Shown here: positions 54,192-64,000 of the stretch, piece by piece | Position numbering within the stretch: position 1 is the stretch's first letter | Layout: every line of letters starts with the position of its first letter | From: Stagonosporopsis chrysanthemi | Lineage: Eukaryota > Ascomycota > Dothideomycetes > Pleosporales > Didymellaceae | Length of the DNA: 64,000 nucleotides | Reading direction: 5' to 3' | NCBI GenBank assembly: GCA_022560025.1 | Contig: JAFISE010000001.1 | Location: forward strand, 1-64,000 | Position numbers and translations under genes: made by a program | The notes under the pieces: model-generated | What the model saw: the letters and a program-made list of their open reading frames with translations, nothing else | Database searches by the model: none | What the model was told of the DNA's origin: nothing

Positions 54192-55061
54192 ATGCCTGCG
54201 CTGCTGGTCAATACAGACCTGCGGCCGGCCTCTTCGAGCGGCGCCTCGTCGACCTCGGGGGCGTCGCAGAAGCGCTCAGAGTCGCCCACCTCGGACCGGC
54301 CGCCTGTGTCGCCCATCACGCCCACCGCGACTGTCGCCCAGCTAGCTCCCATCGAGCGCGCCGACTCTCGGCCCCGCAACGACCCCCCACCACGACCTGC
54401 ACCTGCGTCTGCGTCTGCGCCTGCACCTGCGCCTGCGCCTGCGCCAACAGCCTTCAGACAGCAGCCGCCCTCGGTGCCCATCTCGGAGAGCGAGAACCCG
54501 GACGCCATCGCGCTGCGCTCTGCGATATCACTGCTGCAGATCCAGCGCGAGAAGAGCAAGCGCGACCTCAAAGCGCTGGAAGATCTCAAGCATGCTGCCG
54601 TGCAGGACCCAGAGAGCTTCATGCGCGCACTGCAAGACCAGCGCGCGCAATCAGCGCGAGCACACAACGATGTCCTCACGCCCACGCTTGCTGGGCTGAC
54701 AGACGTCGACGGCGACGACTCCATGGCCAGCCAGCAGTTTGGAGCCGGGCGCAAAGACTCTGCAAGCATAGACCCCAAGGCCGCACCCAGGTTCCCCGCG
54801 ATACCGCAGCCGCAGAACGTGGTGCGATGCCCACCTATCGAATGGGCAAAATATCACATTGTCGGAGAGCCTCTCAACAAGATGCACGACGAGCAGAAGA
54901 AGTGGCCGGGGTCCAGCGAGCCCCCAAGACTGGCCAACGGACATCGCGCCCCATCACACTCAGTCGCTGCTCCGTACTCGCCCTTCAAGGACGCAGTCGG
55001 CAGCAAATCGAAGTCGCCCTCCACCGGACCTTCGAGCAAGACGAAGAAGACGCCATCATAG
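54192..55061 (+). CDS. Conserved fungal protein of unknown function with a C-terminal signature block
   Basis: A single-exon frame of 289 residues. The N-terminal third is Ser/Pro-rich and includes a (PA)n/(SA)n tract encoded by GCGCCT-type repeats (54399-54450). A helical region at about 97-150 (DAIALRSAISLLQIQREKSKRDLKALEDLKHAA) is probably a coiled coil. It is followed by a well-ordered block, NVVRCPPIEWAKYHIVGEPL, at about 210-232. That combination looks conserved in fungi and suggests a small nuclear or complex-associated factor, but I cannot name it. No signal peptide is present. The 3' end is Lys/Ser-rich. Confidence 0.7.
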   Translation: MPALLVNTDLRPASSSGASSTSGASQKRSESPTSDRPPVSPITPTATVAQLAPIERADSRPRNDPPPRPAPASASAPAPAPAPAPTAFRQQPPSVPISESENPDAIALRSAISLLQIQREKSKRDLKALEDLKHAAVQDPESFMRALQDQRAQSARAHNDVLTPTLAGLTDVDGDDSMASQQFGAGRKDSASIDPKAAPRFPAIPQPQNVVRCPPIEWAKYHIVGEPLNKMHDEQKKWPGSSEPPRLANGHRAPSHSVAAPYSPFKDAVGSKSKSPSTGPSSKTKKTPS

Positions 55062-56047
55062 GACTGGCGCACCGCCCGAATCAAGCGCATACCATACTCA
55101 CATATCCTTACGACCCCACTCAAAAGCATATGCGGCACAGGATGCCCGTTTACGATGACCAACTTTATGGCCACTTATGATAGATGAGACCTTACGACTA
55201 GACGAAGGCTAGGAACAATAGACATAGTTGCACCAAGTGCATCTAGACAGAGCCCCACTTCTTGATGTGCTTCTTCGTGAACTCTGTGCTGATAAATGCA
55301 GCAGTCTCCGTGAAGATGCCGTAACGAGTCGACTGTTCAACAGTTCTATTTTCACCACAGGTCCCACAGCGCTCGCGTACGCCCACCCACGCACCACGAT
55401 TCGTACCTCATGCGGCTGTGCAACCCCATCTTGATGCGTGGCACGGTCGCGCCAACCTGCCTCTTATCGAAAAATCCTCCGCGTCGCCAACCTTTTTCCA
55501 GCCTTCTTGTGGTCGCTAATTTGGCGCCAGCCAATCGTGTGCGCTCGGCAAACTTTGTCTTGCTGGACCCCTGCGCGCCTGCATCAACAGGCTGAGAGCC
55601 CTGCGCAAGCAGCCCGGACTAGTGACGTAGTGCCCGTCCAAGCGCCTTACACGTCAACTTGGTCGGTGTGTGCATTGATCTTGTCTCGGCCAATACAAAC
55701 GCGAACTCTCGTCGATCGTGAGGTTGGGTGGCAGTGCCTGGGACCTGCTGCGTGTTGACTGATTCGACGGGTGGTGTGCTTACTGCGAGCGACCCTGGCC
55801 CAAGTGACGTGAATTCACAAGTCAAGAATGGAAGTACGAAACAAGCTTGGAATGCTTGCGCCGCCGCGTGAACGGTGAGTGTGCATATAGCTGGACGCGT
55901 GCTGCCGTTGCTTCATATCTCTGACGTTTATCTCCAATTCTTCAGTCGCTTTGAGTTGCAAGCCATAGGTCCTACCTTTGTCTCTCCTGCATACATAGAC
56001 ACACACTTCGCCGGTCGTTTAGAAGATCTCACAAAGCAACCACCACC
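55062..56047. other. Intergenic stretch, nothing recognised
   Basis: About 1 kb between the unknown gene and the SUR7-like gene. It has short frames only. The last 150 nt before 56048 are pyrimidine-rich and probably form the 5' untranslated region. Confidence 0.5.
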
Positions 56048-56944
56048 ATGCGTTTTACAGCACTCATCCCCGTGCTCTGCTGCACAGCGGCCCTCATCCT
56101 CTCCTTCCTCTGCCTCTTCGCCGGCCACAAACAAGACTTCATGGAAGACTACCACCTTCTCACGCTCAACACCTCCATGATCGGCGAGAACCTCATCAAC
56201 GAAACCCGCTCCACCGACACCTCCAACCCGCTCACCAACCTGCTCAACTCCATCGGCAACAGCGGCAGCGAAATCATCAACGACGCCATCGGCGAAGTAA
56301 CCCAGCGCCTGGGCATCGAGGACTTCTACTCAGCCCACATGCTCAACTACTGCGAGGGCCAGTACACGCCCGCCGAAGCCGCAAACGCGACCGTCAGCGA
56401 CGACGACATCAGCAAAAACGTCACAGACTGCAGCCGCTCCCGCGCCATGTACAAGTTCGACCCGACCGCCATCCTCGAGGAAGCCCTGAACCGCACCACA
56501 GGCCTCGACGTCTCGCTCGACGACATCAACTGGCCCCAGGACATCGACTCGGGCATCAAGGCCCTCAACACCCTCATGGCCGCCATGTTCGTCCTGTACT
56601 GCATCGCCATCGGGTTCATTGCCGTCGCGCTGCTGGCTGCTGCTGTCGCCGTCCTGCTGTCCGGCCGCCTCTCCGCGTGCGTCAATTTTCTGCTCTCCGT
56701 GCTGGCGTTCCTGGCTATTGCGATTGCGAGCGCGCTGGTCACGGCTGTGGTTGTCAAGGCGAGCAGCATCATTAATGATAAGGGGAGTGTGATTGGGCTG
56801 GAGGCCTCCTGGGGCGGCAAGTTCCTTGCGCTGACGTGGGCGGCGACCGGGTTGATGTTGGTCGTGGTGGTGACTTGGGTTGTGGAGTTTTGTGCGGGGA
56901 GGAGGCAGAGCAGGAGGCAGCAGACTTATGCTAAGCACGGGTAG
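56048..56944 (+). CDS. SUR7/PalI family plasma-membrane protein
   Basis: An intronless frame of 298 residues with the four-span SUR7/PalI (claudin-like) topology. The first span is at about 5-25, followed by a large extracellular loop (about 26-180) with two cysteines about 20 residues apart (NYCEGQY and TDCSRS) and several N-glycosylation sequons. Three further spans lie at about 182-212, 218-245 and 258-283, before a short Arg-rich tail. Family members act at the fungal plasma membrane, in eisosome-associated domains (Sur7) or ambient pH signalling (PalI/Rim9). Which subtype this is cannot be decided from the sequence. Confidence 0.82.
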   Translation: MRFTALIPVLCCTAALILSFLCLFAGHKQDFMEDYHLLTLNTSMIGENLINETRSTDTSNPLTNLLNSIGNSGSEIINDAIGEVTQRLGIEDFYSAHMLNYCEGQYTPAEAANATVSDDDISKNVTDCSRSRAMYKFDPTAILEEALNRTTGLDVSLDDINWPQDIDSGIKALNTLMAAMFVLYCIAIGFIAVALLAAAVAVLLSGRLSACVNFLLSVLAFLAIAIASALVTAVVVKASSIINDKGSVIGLEASWGGKFLALTWAATGLMLVVVVTWVVEFCAGRRQSRRQQTYAKHG

Positions 56945-57114
56945 GCTGGGCTAATGAGATGTGGGAGGGTGACGTCTTTATTTTGTGTTCGGTCCAAGTT
57001 GTATACCCCTTGAGCTTGAGACTATAATTTACGATAATGTACATACGCGATCATGCTGCAAACAATCGAAGCGGGTGCTTGATTGAAATGACAAGTTTTA
57101 CACTTATACACCTC

Positions 57115-57941
57115 TCACTGCTTCTTGTTCTTCGCATACACAAAATTGGCAGCCACAGGAACCAAGTCATTCTCCCTGGCCCAATCCCTCACACCACCTC
57201 CTTTCTCTCCCGTCCCCCAATGCTGACGATCCTTCGGCTTTGACAAATTCAGCGGTTCGGTGGTGCCATTCCTCAGTGCAAACACAAGGAACACATAGCG
57301 ATGCTTCCCCGTCTTGGGCGGCGGGCCAGGCGGCTTATAACTGACAACATCATCTGGGCTGCTATCCTCTTCAACATCCAGTTCAACAAGGCCGTGTTCG
57401 GGAAGGGGCAGGATGGAGAATGTGCGGGGTGTGACTGAGACATTGGTTGCGATCCAGTGGCACATCTCGCTCCATTTGGGGTGTTTGCGAGATGGCGCGT
57501 CGGGATCAGTGAGCGTGATTACGTAGGTTGGGTGGGAGTCTGTGGCGCGTCCGGGACTGGTGTCTTCGCTCAGAGTGATGGAGGGTGACTTCTGGAGGTG
57601 TTTGGGCTTGATGGTGTTGCCGAGATTGGCATCGTCCTTCTTCCAGGAGACGGACAGGGTCAGGCTTGGGAGGAAGTCATCGATAACTGTCGATATGTTA
57701 ACATTAGGAGCTTTCGAAAGGGTCTAGGCTCACACACCCGTTGGGATGATCTGAGCGTCTCTGAGTCTGTGTTGTATTAGTACTGCGAGACGGACGCTGT
57801 CCCTGATACTCACGCAGCTTGAACAGTCAGGACATCTGGAGAGCCAATTGCCTGTAATGGCTGCTGCTCGGTAGGAAGAGCATGAATAGCCGTATGGACC
57901 GGCACGAGGCTCACAAGGCCACTCAAGAGAAGTGTGCGCAT
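57115..57941 (-). CDS. Secreted phosphatidylethanolamine-binding (PEBP) family protein
   Basis: Exons 57941-57814, 57766-57738 and 57686-57115 (introns 47 and 51 nt) give 242 residues. The first exon encodes a signal peptide (MRTLLLSGLVSLVPVHTAIHA). The PEBP fold is shown by DPDAPSRKHPKWSEMCHWIATNV, which holds the DPDxP and HW ligand-pocket motifs, and by YKPPGPPPKTGKHRYVFLVF with the conserved GxHRY. The C-terminus has the family's WARENDLVPVAANFVY ending. Yeast Tfs1 of this family inhibits carboxypeptidase Y and Ras-GAP, while secreted fungal members have no settled role. The 29-nt middle exon is unusually small but is required for frame and continuity. Confidence 0.85.
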
Positions 57942-58269
57942 ATTGCAGTACCGTTGTTGGCGAATTGATTGTTATTCAACCCGACCAGATAGCTGATGAG
58001 ATGTCAAAAGTTGTCGCGTGAGACTGTTCCTGAACTGATGTTGTTGCTGCGCCTTGTCGTCATTCGAGGTCACGTCGCAGATCCTCGACTATTCCGGTAG
58101 GTACTACCCTTGGCCAACATCAACGTCAAGAGTGATTTGCTAGATCCGATGAACAACAGTTTGTTGTGCTATATAAGAGGGTATTCGCAGTCGCATGCAT
58201 ACGCTCAGTGTACAGTATGGGGCAGACAGCCGCCCCGGTAACGCCAAACAGTGGAAATGCTTCATATAG

Positions 58270-59118
58270 TCAGACCGTAACCGCCTCGCAGAACTCCTTG
58301 CTCCCCGTGACAAAACCCATGTTCTGCGCAATGTTGTACTCAGCAACAGCCTGTGCACCCAGTCCAGTCATTGTACCTGTGCAGTCGTCCAGCAACACAC
58401 AGTCCCACCCATAGGAATACGCGTCAGACACAGTGCCAAACACACACTGATCCGTGTTCACTCCAGTGAAAATCAGTGTCTTCTTGTCGACAGCGCGGAG
58501 ATACTCGTGGAGAGGCTCAGTCGTAGACCACAGCCCGCTCATGCGTGTCTTGTCGAAGAACAGATCGCCAGGTTCGGCAGCCGCCTTGAAGGGCTCATAA
58601 AGCTCGGCGTTCCAAGTCCGCTTGAAGAGGCAACGACCTTGGTCTCCTGGAAGCTGAGCACCTAGCCCGACATGCCACCCAAGAGTCTTGTGAAATCCGC
58701 GCTGGATGGCTGGCGCCATGGTCTTCAGATGATGTTCGGTCAGACCCCAGTTGAGCCAGGCAATCTGAATGCCCTCTTTCCTGCAGCGCTCGATAACTCG
58801 CAGAGTAGGCTCAACAGCCTTCAGACCAGCAGCGTGGTCGCGGTACTGGGGATGAATGAAGTAGTTTTGCATGTCTACTACGATCAAGACGGCGCTGTCA
58901 GGGTCGAACATGAATCCGGTGTGGTTGTGGCGTTCTTTGTCGCACTCAACACTCATCCGCTTCTCAGATCCCCTCGACAGGTCAAATTTGCCATCGTCTG
59001 GGAAGTAGAGCCATTGCTCATCACCGCCGAAGGGAATTGGCGCGGTGCAGGTGATCGTTCCAACAGTCGTCGACGTGTACTCCTCTTCTTGTAGTTCACT
59101 GAATGTCTTGGAGGCCAT
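58270..59118 (-). CDS. Isochorismatase-like cysteine hydrolase
   Basis: An intronless frame of 282 residues. The cysteine hydrolase fold shows its triad: Asp82 in IVVDMQNYF, Lys190 in FFDKTRMSGLW and Cys225 in GVNTDQCV. The non-prolyl cis-peptide region (FTGVNTDQC) precedes the cysteine. Relatives include isochorismatases, nicotinamidases and ureidomalonate- or N-carbamoyl-hydrolyzing enzymes. The N-terminal extension of about 70 residues and the pocket do not match a characterised class I can name. It has no signal peptide, so it is probably cytosolic. Its neighbours, the PEBP gene and Dnm1, do not suggest a pathway. Confidence 0.83.
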   Translation of the reverse strand: MASKTFSELQEEEYTSTTVGTITCTAPIPFGGDEQWLYFPDDGKFDLSRGSEKRMSVECDKERHNHTGFMFDPDSAVLIVVDMQNYFIHPQYRDHAAGLKAVEPTLRVIERCRKEGIQIAWLNWGLTEHHLKTMAPAIQRGFHKTLGWHVGLGAQLPGDQGRCLFKRTWNAELYEPFKAAAEPGDLFFDKTRMSGLWSTTEPLHEYLRAVDKKTLIFTGVNTDQCVFGTVSDAYSYGWDCVLLDDCTGTMTGLGAQAVAEYNIAQNMGFVTGSKEFCEAVTV

Positions 59119-60338
59119 AGGCGTGTGTACGATGAGTCAGTTGTGATTGGATTGTATGTCGTTGCGATGGGGAAATGTGTGTCAACTTTAGACAAAGAAT
59201 CGTTTGTGAGAGGCACAGGGTGTGAAACTGCAGGAGCGAGGGAAGTCAACAAGCCTAAGTACCTGCACTGCCTTTGTACCTTCCCCAGACCTCAATAAGC
59301 TCGGACACAAACACCGCTATGTTGGGCTGTTTGCTGATAACACAACTCTTATCATAGTGATAGGCTTCCCTCGGAGCTTGTCTCTGGGCGGTGCTGATCA
59401 TGGGACCCTGATTTCATTCTCAGGCGCTTGCCTTTCACAATGGCCTAGTTTGCTATTGGCAAGGGCTAACAGCTTTACTTGCTGTTCTAAGCAAAGAGGG
59501 CCCGTTCCAAAGCGAGCAATCAGCAATTCTTCACAGCGATAAAGGTCGACGGCAGCAATGCGGAGGCTGCAATCCGGGGTACCGCAGTGCAATTTGCGGC
59601 GAACGTTGTTGACCGACTGCTAGATCGAGATAAGGCTGAGGTGATAGTCGTTTGGGCCAGCAGATAAGGGTGACTTGAACTTTGGAGTCAGCGACCGCTC
59701 ACCGATAATACCCGACAGCCCGACTCGACCCAAGAAGCGAACACCGACATGCTTGCGGTAGCAACGATGCCGGTCCGGTGGAAGTTGGCGCCGTTGCCAA
59801 CGGGTGGCTGTCTGAGAGAGCGTGACGTATCCGCCCGGCGTGCTGAGATTCTTGTTGGTTAGCGAGCAGCACGCGCCGCATCGCAATGGCACATGCGCGT
59901 GCTCGCGCCGATATGGAGGTCGCCAGTCATGACAGCTACTGCTGCGCGGCTACTGTGCGAGCAAATACTTCGTCCACTGTGCCTATCACTACCGTCTCCT
60001 TTATGCGCAGCGAGAGTTGGTGAGGCATGAAATTAAGGAGAGGAGGCAGTCCATAGAACTGAAGGTGGAGAATCACGTGCCCGAGGTCTCGACTTGCTTG
60101 AACGAACCTGTCCCGCGAGTATGACGACGGGTTAGGGTTGCATTTCATCACGAGCCTCAGTCCCAATTCAGAAGGCATCCAGGCACCGCTACTGCGCGAG
60201 CCATCTCTGCATTCTCGGCACTGACTCTCCGTTCCTGCTCAACCAGAGCTCCCATCTCGAAGCCACCGAGGCCGTTGTTGTTTACTTGCTGAAAGGCCAT
60301 AACCGGGAACACCAAAACCGCACACGTCCACCAGCGTC
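59119..60338. promoter_or_regulatory. Divergent upstream region of the hydrolase and DNM1
   Basis: About 1.2 kb between divergent starts, with short unremarkable frames on both strands. No repeat or RNA gene was recognised. Confidence 0.45.
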
Positions 60339-62980
60339 ATGGCGTCGCTGGGCGAGGAGCTCCTCAACATTGTCAACAGGCTGCAGGACCTGGTCTTCAA
60401 CACCATCGGCAATGATTCTCTCGACCTGCCCCAGATTGTATGTTGCCCCTCCCGCCGAGGCATCTGTGATGCGGTAGCCGACGATCCAGAAAGCCTTGCT
60501 GGTGCTGCGCGCGCACCACGGCACATGCAAATTTCAGCACTGACCCTACTAGGTTGTCGTAGGCTCACAGTCTTCTGGAAAATCGTCAGTCCTCGAAAAC
60601 ATCGTCGGCAGGGACTTTCTCCCCCGAGGCAGCGGCATCGTAACACGGCGACCGCTCATTCTCCAGCTTATCAACCTCCCGAGCGAGCGCGACGATGCCG
60701 AGGAAGGCGATGAGGTCCACGTGCCACACACGCCCGCCAGCGTGGCAGGACAGCAAGAATGGGGAGAGTTCCTGCACATTCCTGGGAAGCGATTCTATGA
60801 TTTCGCGGAGATCAGGCGCGAGATCGAGGCCGAGACAGCGAGGATAGCAGGAAACAACAAGGGTATCAACAGGCAACCGATCAACCTGAAAGTGTACTCG
60901 CCACACGTTCTCAGCTTGACGCTTGTCGACTTGCCCGGTCTGACAAAGGTATGTTACCGCTTGTCCTCGAGAAGGTGCGGCGCTGACAATTGCAGGTACC
61001 TATTGGCGACCAGCCGACAGACATCGAGAAGCAGACCCGGAATCTCATCACCGAGTACATCGCCAAGCCAAACAGTGTCATCCTTGCCGTCTCGCCCGCG
61101 AACGTCGATCTTGTTAATTCGGAGGCATTGAAGTTGGCCCGCCATGTCGACCCAATGGGCAAGAGGACGATCGGTGTTTTGACCAAGTTGGACCTCATGG
61201 ACCACGGGACAAATGCTATGGACATCTTGTCCGGACGTGTATACCCTTTGAAGCTCGGTTTCATTGGTATTGTCAATCGCTCGCAAGCGGACATTCAGAG
61301 CGGCAGACCTCTTGCGGACGCTCTGCAGGCCGAGCGGGACTTCTTCAAGCACCACCCAGCATACAGGAACATGGCCAATCGCTGTGGTACCCAATTTCTG
61401 GCAAAGAGCCTTAACCAGACCCTCATGTCTCACATTCGGGACAGACTGCCTGATATCAAGGCGCGCCTTAACACTCTCATGGGACAAACACAGCAAGAGT
61501 TGGCAAGCTACGGAGATGTCGCTTTCACAGGAAAGGAGCACCGTGGCTCTCTGATCCTACAACTCATGACCCGTTTTGCTTCATCCTTTATTTCCTCGAT
61601 TGACGGTACCTCGACTGAGATCTCAACCAAGGAGCTTTGCGGTGGTGCCAGGATCTATTACATTTTCAATTCTGTGTTTGGCAATTCTCTGGAGCAAGTC
61701 GACCCTACGCAAAACTTGTCTGTCCTTGACATTCGTACTGCCATTCGAAACTCCACCGGACCTCGGCCTAGCCTGTTCGTTCCCGAACTGGCCTTTGACC
61801 TCCTTGTCAAGCCTCAAATCAAGCTGCTCGAGATCCCTAGTCAACGCTGTGTGGAGCTTGTGTACGAGGAACTTATCAAGATATGCCACACCTGCGGCTC
61901 GACCGAGTTGACCAGATATCCTAGGCTACAAGGCAAGCTGATCGAGGTTGTGTCTGATCTGTTGAGAGAGCAGCTTGGGCCGTGCTCGACATATGTTGCA
62001 TCGCTCATCGACATCCAACGAGCTTACATCAACACAAATCATCCCAATTTCCTCGGCGCAGCCGCCGCCATGTCCTCAGTCATCGCAGATAAGGAGGCCA
62101 GGGAAAAGAAGGCCATCCAGGATGCAGAACGCAGGAAGCGCGAACAGAAGAGGCTCAAGGAGCTGAACGGTGCTAATGGCGGTGAGGGACCAGAGGATGG
62201 CGAGGAATCGCAGAAGGTTGCCGACAAGGCAATGCCACTCAGGAAACACCAGTCACAAACAAGCCGCAGTATGTCGCCGGCAGTTGGGCGCTTGATGAAT
62301 GGCTCTCACAACAGTATCTCAGGTCAGCTTAACAACCGTAACCGATCACCGCCAGCAATGGCCTCGGGTGGTAACCCACGAGACGGCTTCCTGAACTACT
62401 TCTTCGGTAAAGATGGTGGTGCTGCACACAACCCGTCCCTGACGCTCGACAATCGACCTGGCAGTAGGCATGTCAGCCAACACGTTGAGCCTAGCTTTGC
62501 ACAGAGCATCAGGAGGGGTGACCCCAAAGCACCTTCTCCCATGGTTCCTTCGTTCAACATGAACGACGATGACGACGAGCCAAGCAGCCCGATACAGGAG
62601 ATCCAAGGCGGATTCGTAAGTCCATTTTTTGTATTTTCACAGCGCATGACTGACGTTCTTAGCCCTCGGATCCCGAATCTGCACCTGCGCTCACAGAGCG
62701 TGAAGCCCTGGAGACTGAGCTTATCAGCCGTCTCATCTCGTCCTACTTCAACATTGTACGCGAGACCATTGCCGACCAAGTACCCAAGGCGATTATGCAC
62801 CTCCTGGTAAACCATTCCAAGGACGGCGTGCAGAACCGCCTTGTCAGCTCTTTGTATAGGGAAGATCTCTTCCAGGAGCTGCTCTACGAAGACGACACAA
62901 TCAAGGCCGAGCGCGAGAAGTGCGAGAAGCTGCTCAAGACGTACAAGGAGGCGGCCAAGATTGTCGGCGAGGTACTGTAA
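60339..62980 (+). CDS. DNM1: Dynamin-related GTPase Dnm1 (organelle fission)
   Basis: Exons 60339-60437, 60553-60948, 60996-62615 and 62663-62980 give 810 residues. The GTPase domain is complete, with P-loop GSQSSGKSS at 37-45, DLPG at 159-162 and TKLD at 228-231. The middle/stalk domain follows, then a variable, Ser/Pro-rich insert at about 550-700 (B-insert position; no PH domain). The GTPase effector domain is at about 715-810, ending KTYKEAAKIVGEVL. The start block VNRLQDLVFNTIGNDSLDLPQI is the Dnm1/Drp1 form rather than the Vps1 form. Dnm1 assembles around mitochondria and peroxisomes and constricts them on GTP hydrolysis. The first intron (115 nt) lies exactly before the P-loop exon. 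Confidence 0.95.
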
Positions 62981-63536
62981 GACGTGTGTTTGTAAGGATA
63001 TTACCTGTAGGATTCAAAATGCTCTTTTGGGTGGCGTACCAGGGCCGTGCGTCTGTGGATATGTGGGATGAAGGAGGCCTGTTGTACGCATAGTTCTACT
63101 CTTCTGTCCGGGTTTGGGCAACTGCTTGGGCGGCGGGTGGTTAGCTTGATGACAGGGCGTTTAAAGGACTCTACTCTTGAGTCTGGTTCGCTGCTTGCAC
63201 GGCGAGCGATGGACAGTGTATAGAATATTCCACACAGCTCCAAAACGCGTCTTCCAAGTCACTTTTTTTTTGCCACATCGTGCCTCTCGGACTGCGTCTT
63301 TTGACACGGAAGATAGACTCGTAAACCACAGGATTAAAAGTAAGCATGTATATTGAAAACGCGACCAATCGCCGTCTATACTGTACAGATGGTACACAAT
63401 ACAAGAGGCGGACATCTCGCACCGGACTATCGACTATCGACTGCTTTTCCGCATCTCGCCTCTTGGCTTCCGTCGGGCGGCCATTACGTCCATGCTATAA
63501 GGGAGAAAGGACATCCACATACTTCATCTCAGGCGC
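62981..63536. other. Intergenic stretch between convergent genes
   Basis: It covers the 3' flanks of DNM1 and the ATP synthase subunit e gene. Nothing beyond short frames was seen. Confidence 0.5.
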
Positions 63537-63988
63537 TCATTTCTCGTCTGTGATTCCGAGGATGGTGTTCAGGTCGGCGTTGGGGTCCTGGGGGTCCGCC
63601 TTGGCTGCAGGAAACGCATTAGCACTCTAGTCTCTTCTCGCCCGCATCACGAGGGGGGTGGGGGGTAACGTACCGCCAGACGCGGCCTTGGGCTGCTCCT
63701 GAGGATGTGTCTTTGCCCACTCGGCCTTGGCTTGCCTGATCAGCGACTCCTTGTGGCTGTAGGCCTTGTGCTCAGCGTGCGCCCGCTCGCGCGCGGATAT
63801 CGACAGCTGCGTGTAGGCGCCGTAGAAGAGGCCGGTCGCCAGGGCGGACCATCGGAGGACCTGTGTCATCGGCGTTAGCATGTGCGCTGGGCTGGCAGGG
63901 CGCGGCGGGGCACCCGGCACGCGTGCTGAGTGCGGGCGGCCGCCTGGCGATGGGGGCTGCGTACGTTGACACCGACGGAGGTGGACAT
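63537..63988 (-). CDS. TIM11: Mitochondrial ATP synthase subunit e
   Basis: Exons 63988-63965, 63860-63674 and 63604-63537 (introns 104 and 69 nt) give 92 residues, the family's usual size. The sequence starts MSTSVGVNVLRWSALATGLFYGAYTQ, a single membrane segment containing the GxxxG-type small-residue pattern (here GLFYGAY). A charged helix follows (about 28-65), and the protein ends NTILGITDEK. Subunit e (Tim11/Atp21 in yeast) sits in the inner membrane, where it supports dimerisation of F1Fo-ATP synthase and cristae shape. The 8-codon first exon is typical of such small nuclear genes. The start codon lies 12 nt from the window end, so its promoter is outside. Confidence 0.9.
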
Positions 63989-64000
63989 GGTGAGCTGGCG

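Noticed and set aside
1..64000. CRISPR arrays, bacterial operons, tRNA and rRNA genes
   Set aside because: The window is fungal. No array of spaced identical repeats and no tRNA-like cloverleaf with an internal promoter box was recognised by eye; a covariance-model scan would be decisive.

Overview
The window is from a filamentous ascomycete, probably a Dothideomycete (inferred; I cannot place the genus). Genes carry 47-115 nt GT-AG introns. Protein families are fungal: LysM/WSC, GH55, 2EXR, SUR7/PalI and Abp1 with ADF-H plus two SH3 domains. The DNA has two compartments: about 20.2 kb of AT-rich transposon relics saturated with C-to-T and G-to-A changes (the signature of repeat-induced point mutation, RIP), then about 44 kb of ordinary, gene-dense, GC-balanced sequence.

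Region 1 (1-20,200) is a stack of dead transposons. A pogo/Fot-like DDE transposase (minus strand, 1-940) ends exactly where a Ty3/Gypsy chromovirus (plus strand, 941-15,410, two 499-nt LTRs) begins. A second Gypsy chromovirus (minus strand, 3,966-11,432, two 234-nt LTRs) sits inside the first, between its protease and reverse transcriptase. The right LTR of the outer element abuts, at 15,410/15,411, an inverted and truncated relative (15,411-19,567). The inner element also carries an unrecognised plus-strand, apparently intron-containing reading frame (about 4,219-5,500), antisense to and downstream of its own integrase/chromodomain. It is the most unusual item in the window.

Region 2 (20,200-29,000) is a sparse transition zone. 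It holds a 31-37 nt inverted repeat bounding about 320 nt, a small two-exon conserved gene (20,981-21,569), a C2H2 zinc-finger remnant, a secreted LysM plus three-WSC protein, an unrecognised secreted protein and a 2EXR-domain protein.

Region 3 (29,000-41,000) has a cell-surface theme: a 1,408-residue GH55-type beta-1,3-glucanase with an extra C-terminal domain, a seven-exon family-2 glycosyltransferase (membrane polysaccharide synthase type) and a major facilitator transporter. A 158-nt MITE-like element with terminal inverted repeats lies upstream of the glycosyltransferase.

Region 4 (41,000-64,000) is mostly housekeeping: a very large F-box/zinc-finger-like protein divergent from the actin regulator Abp1, two disordered conserved proteins, a SUR7/PalI membrane protein, a secreted PEBP-family protein, an isochorismatase-like hydrolase, the mitochondrial fission dynamin Dnm1 and ATP synthase subunit e. 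Exon boundaries were read by eye from splice consensus, frame continuity and family conservation. No tRNA, rRNA or CRISPR was seen.
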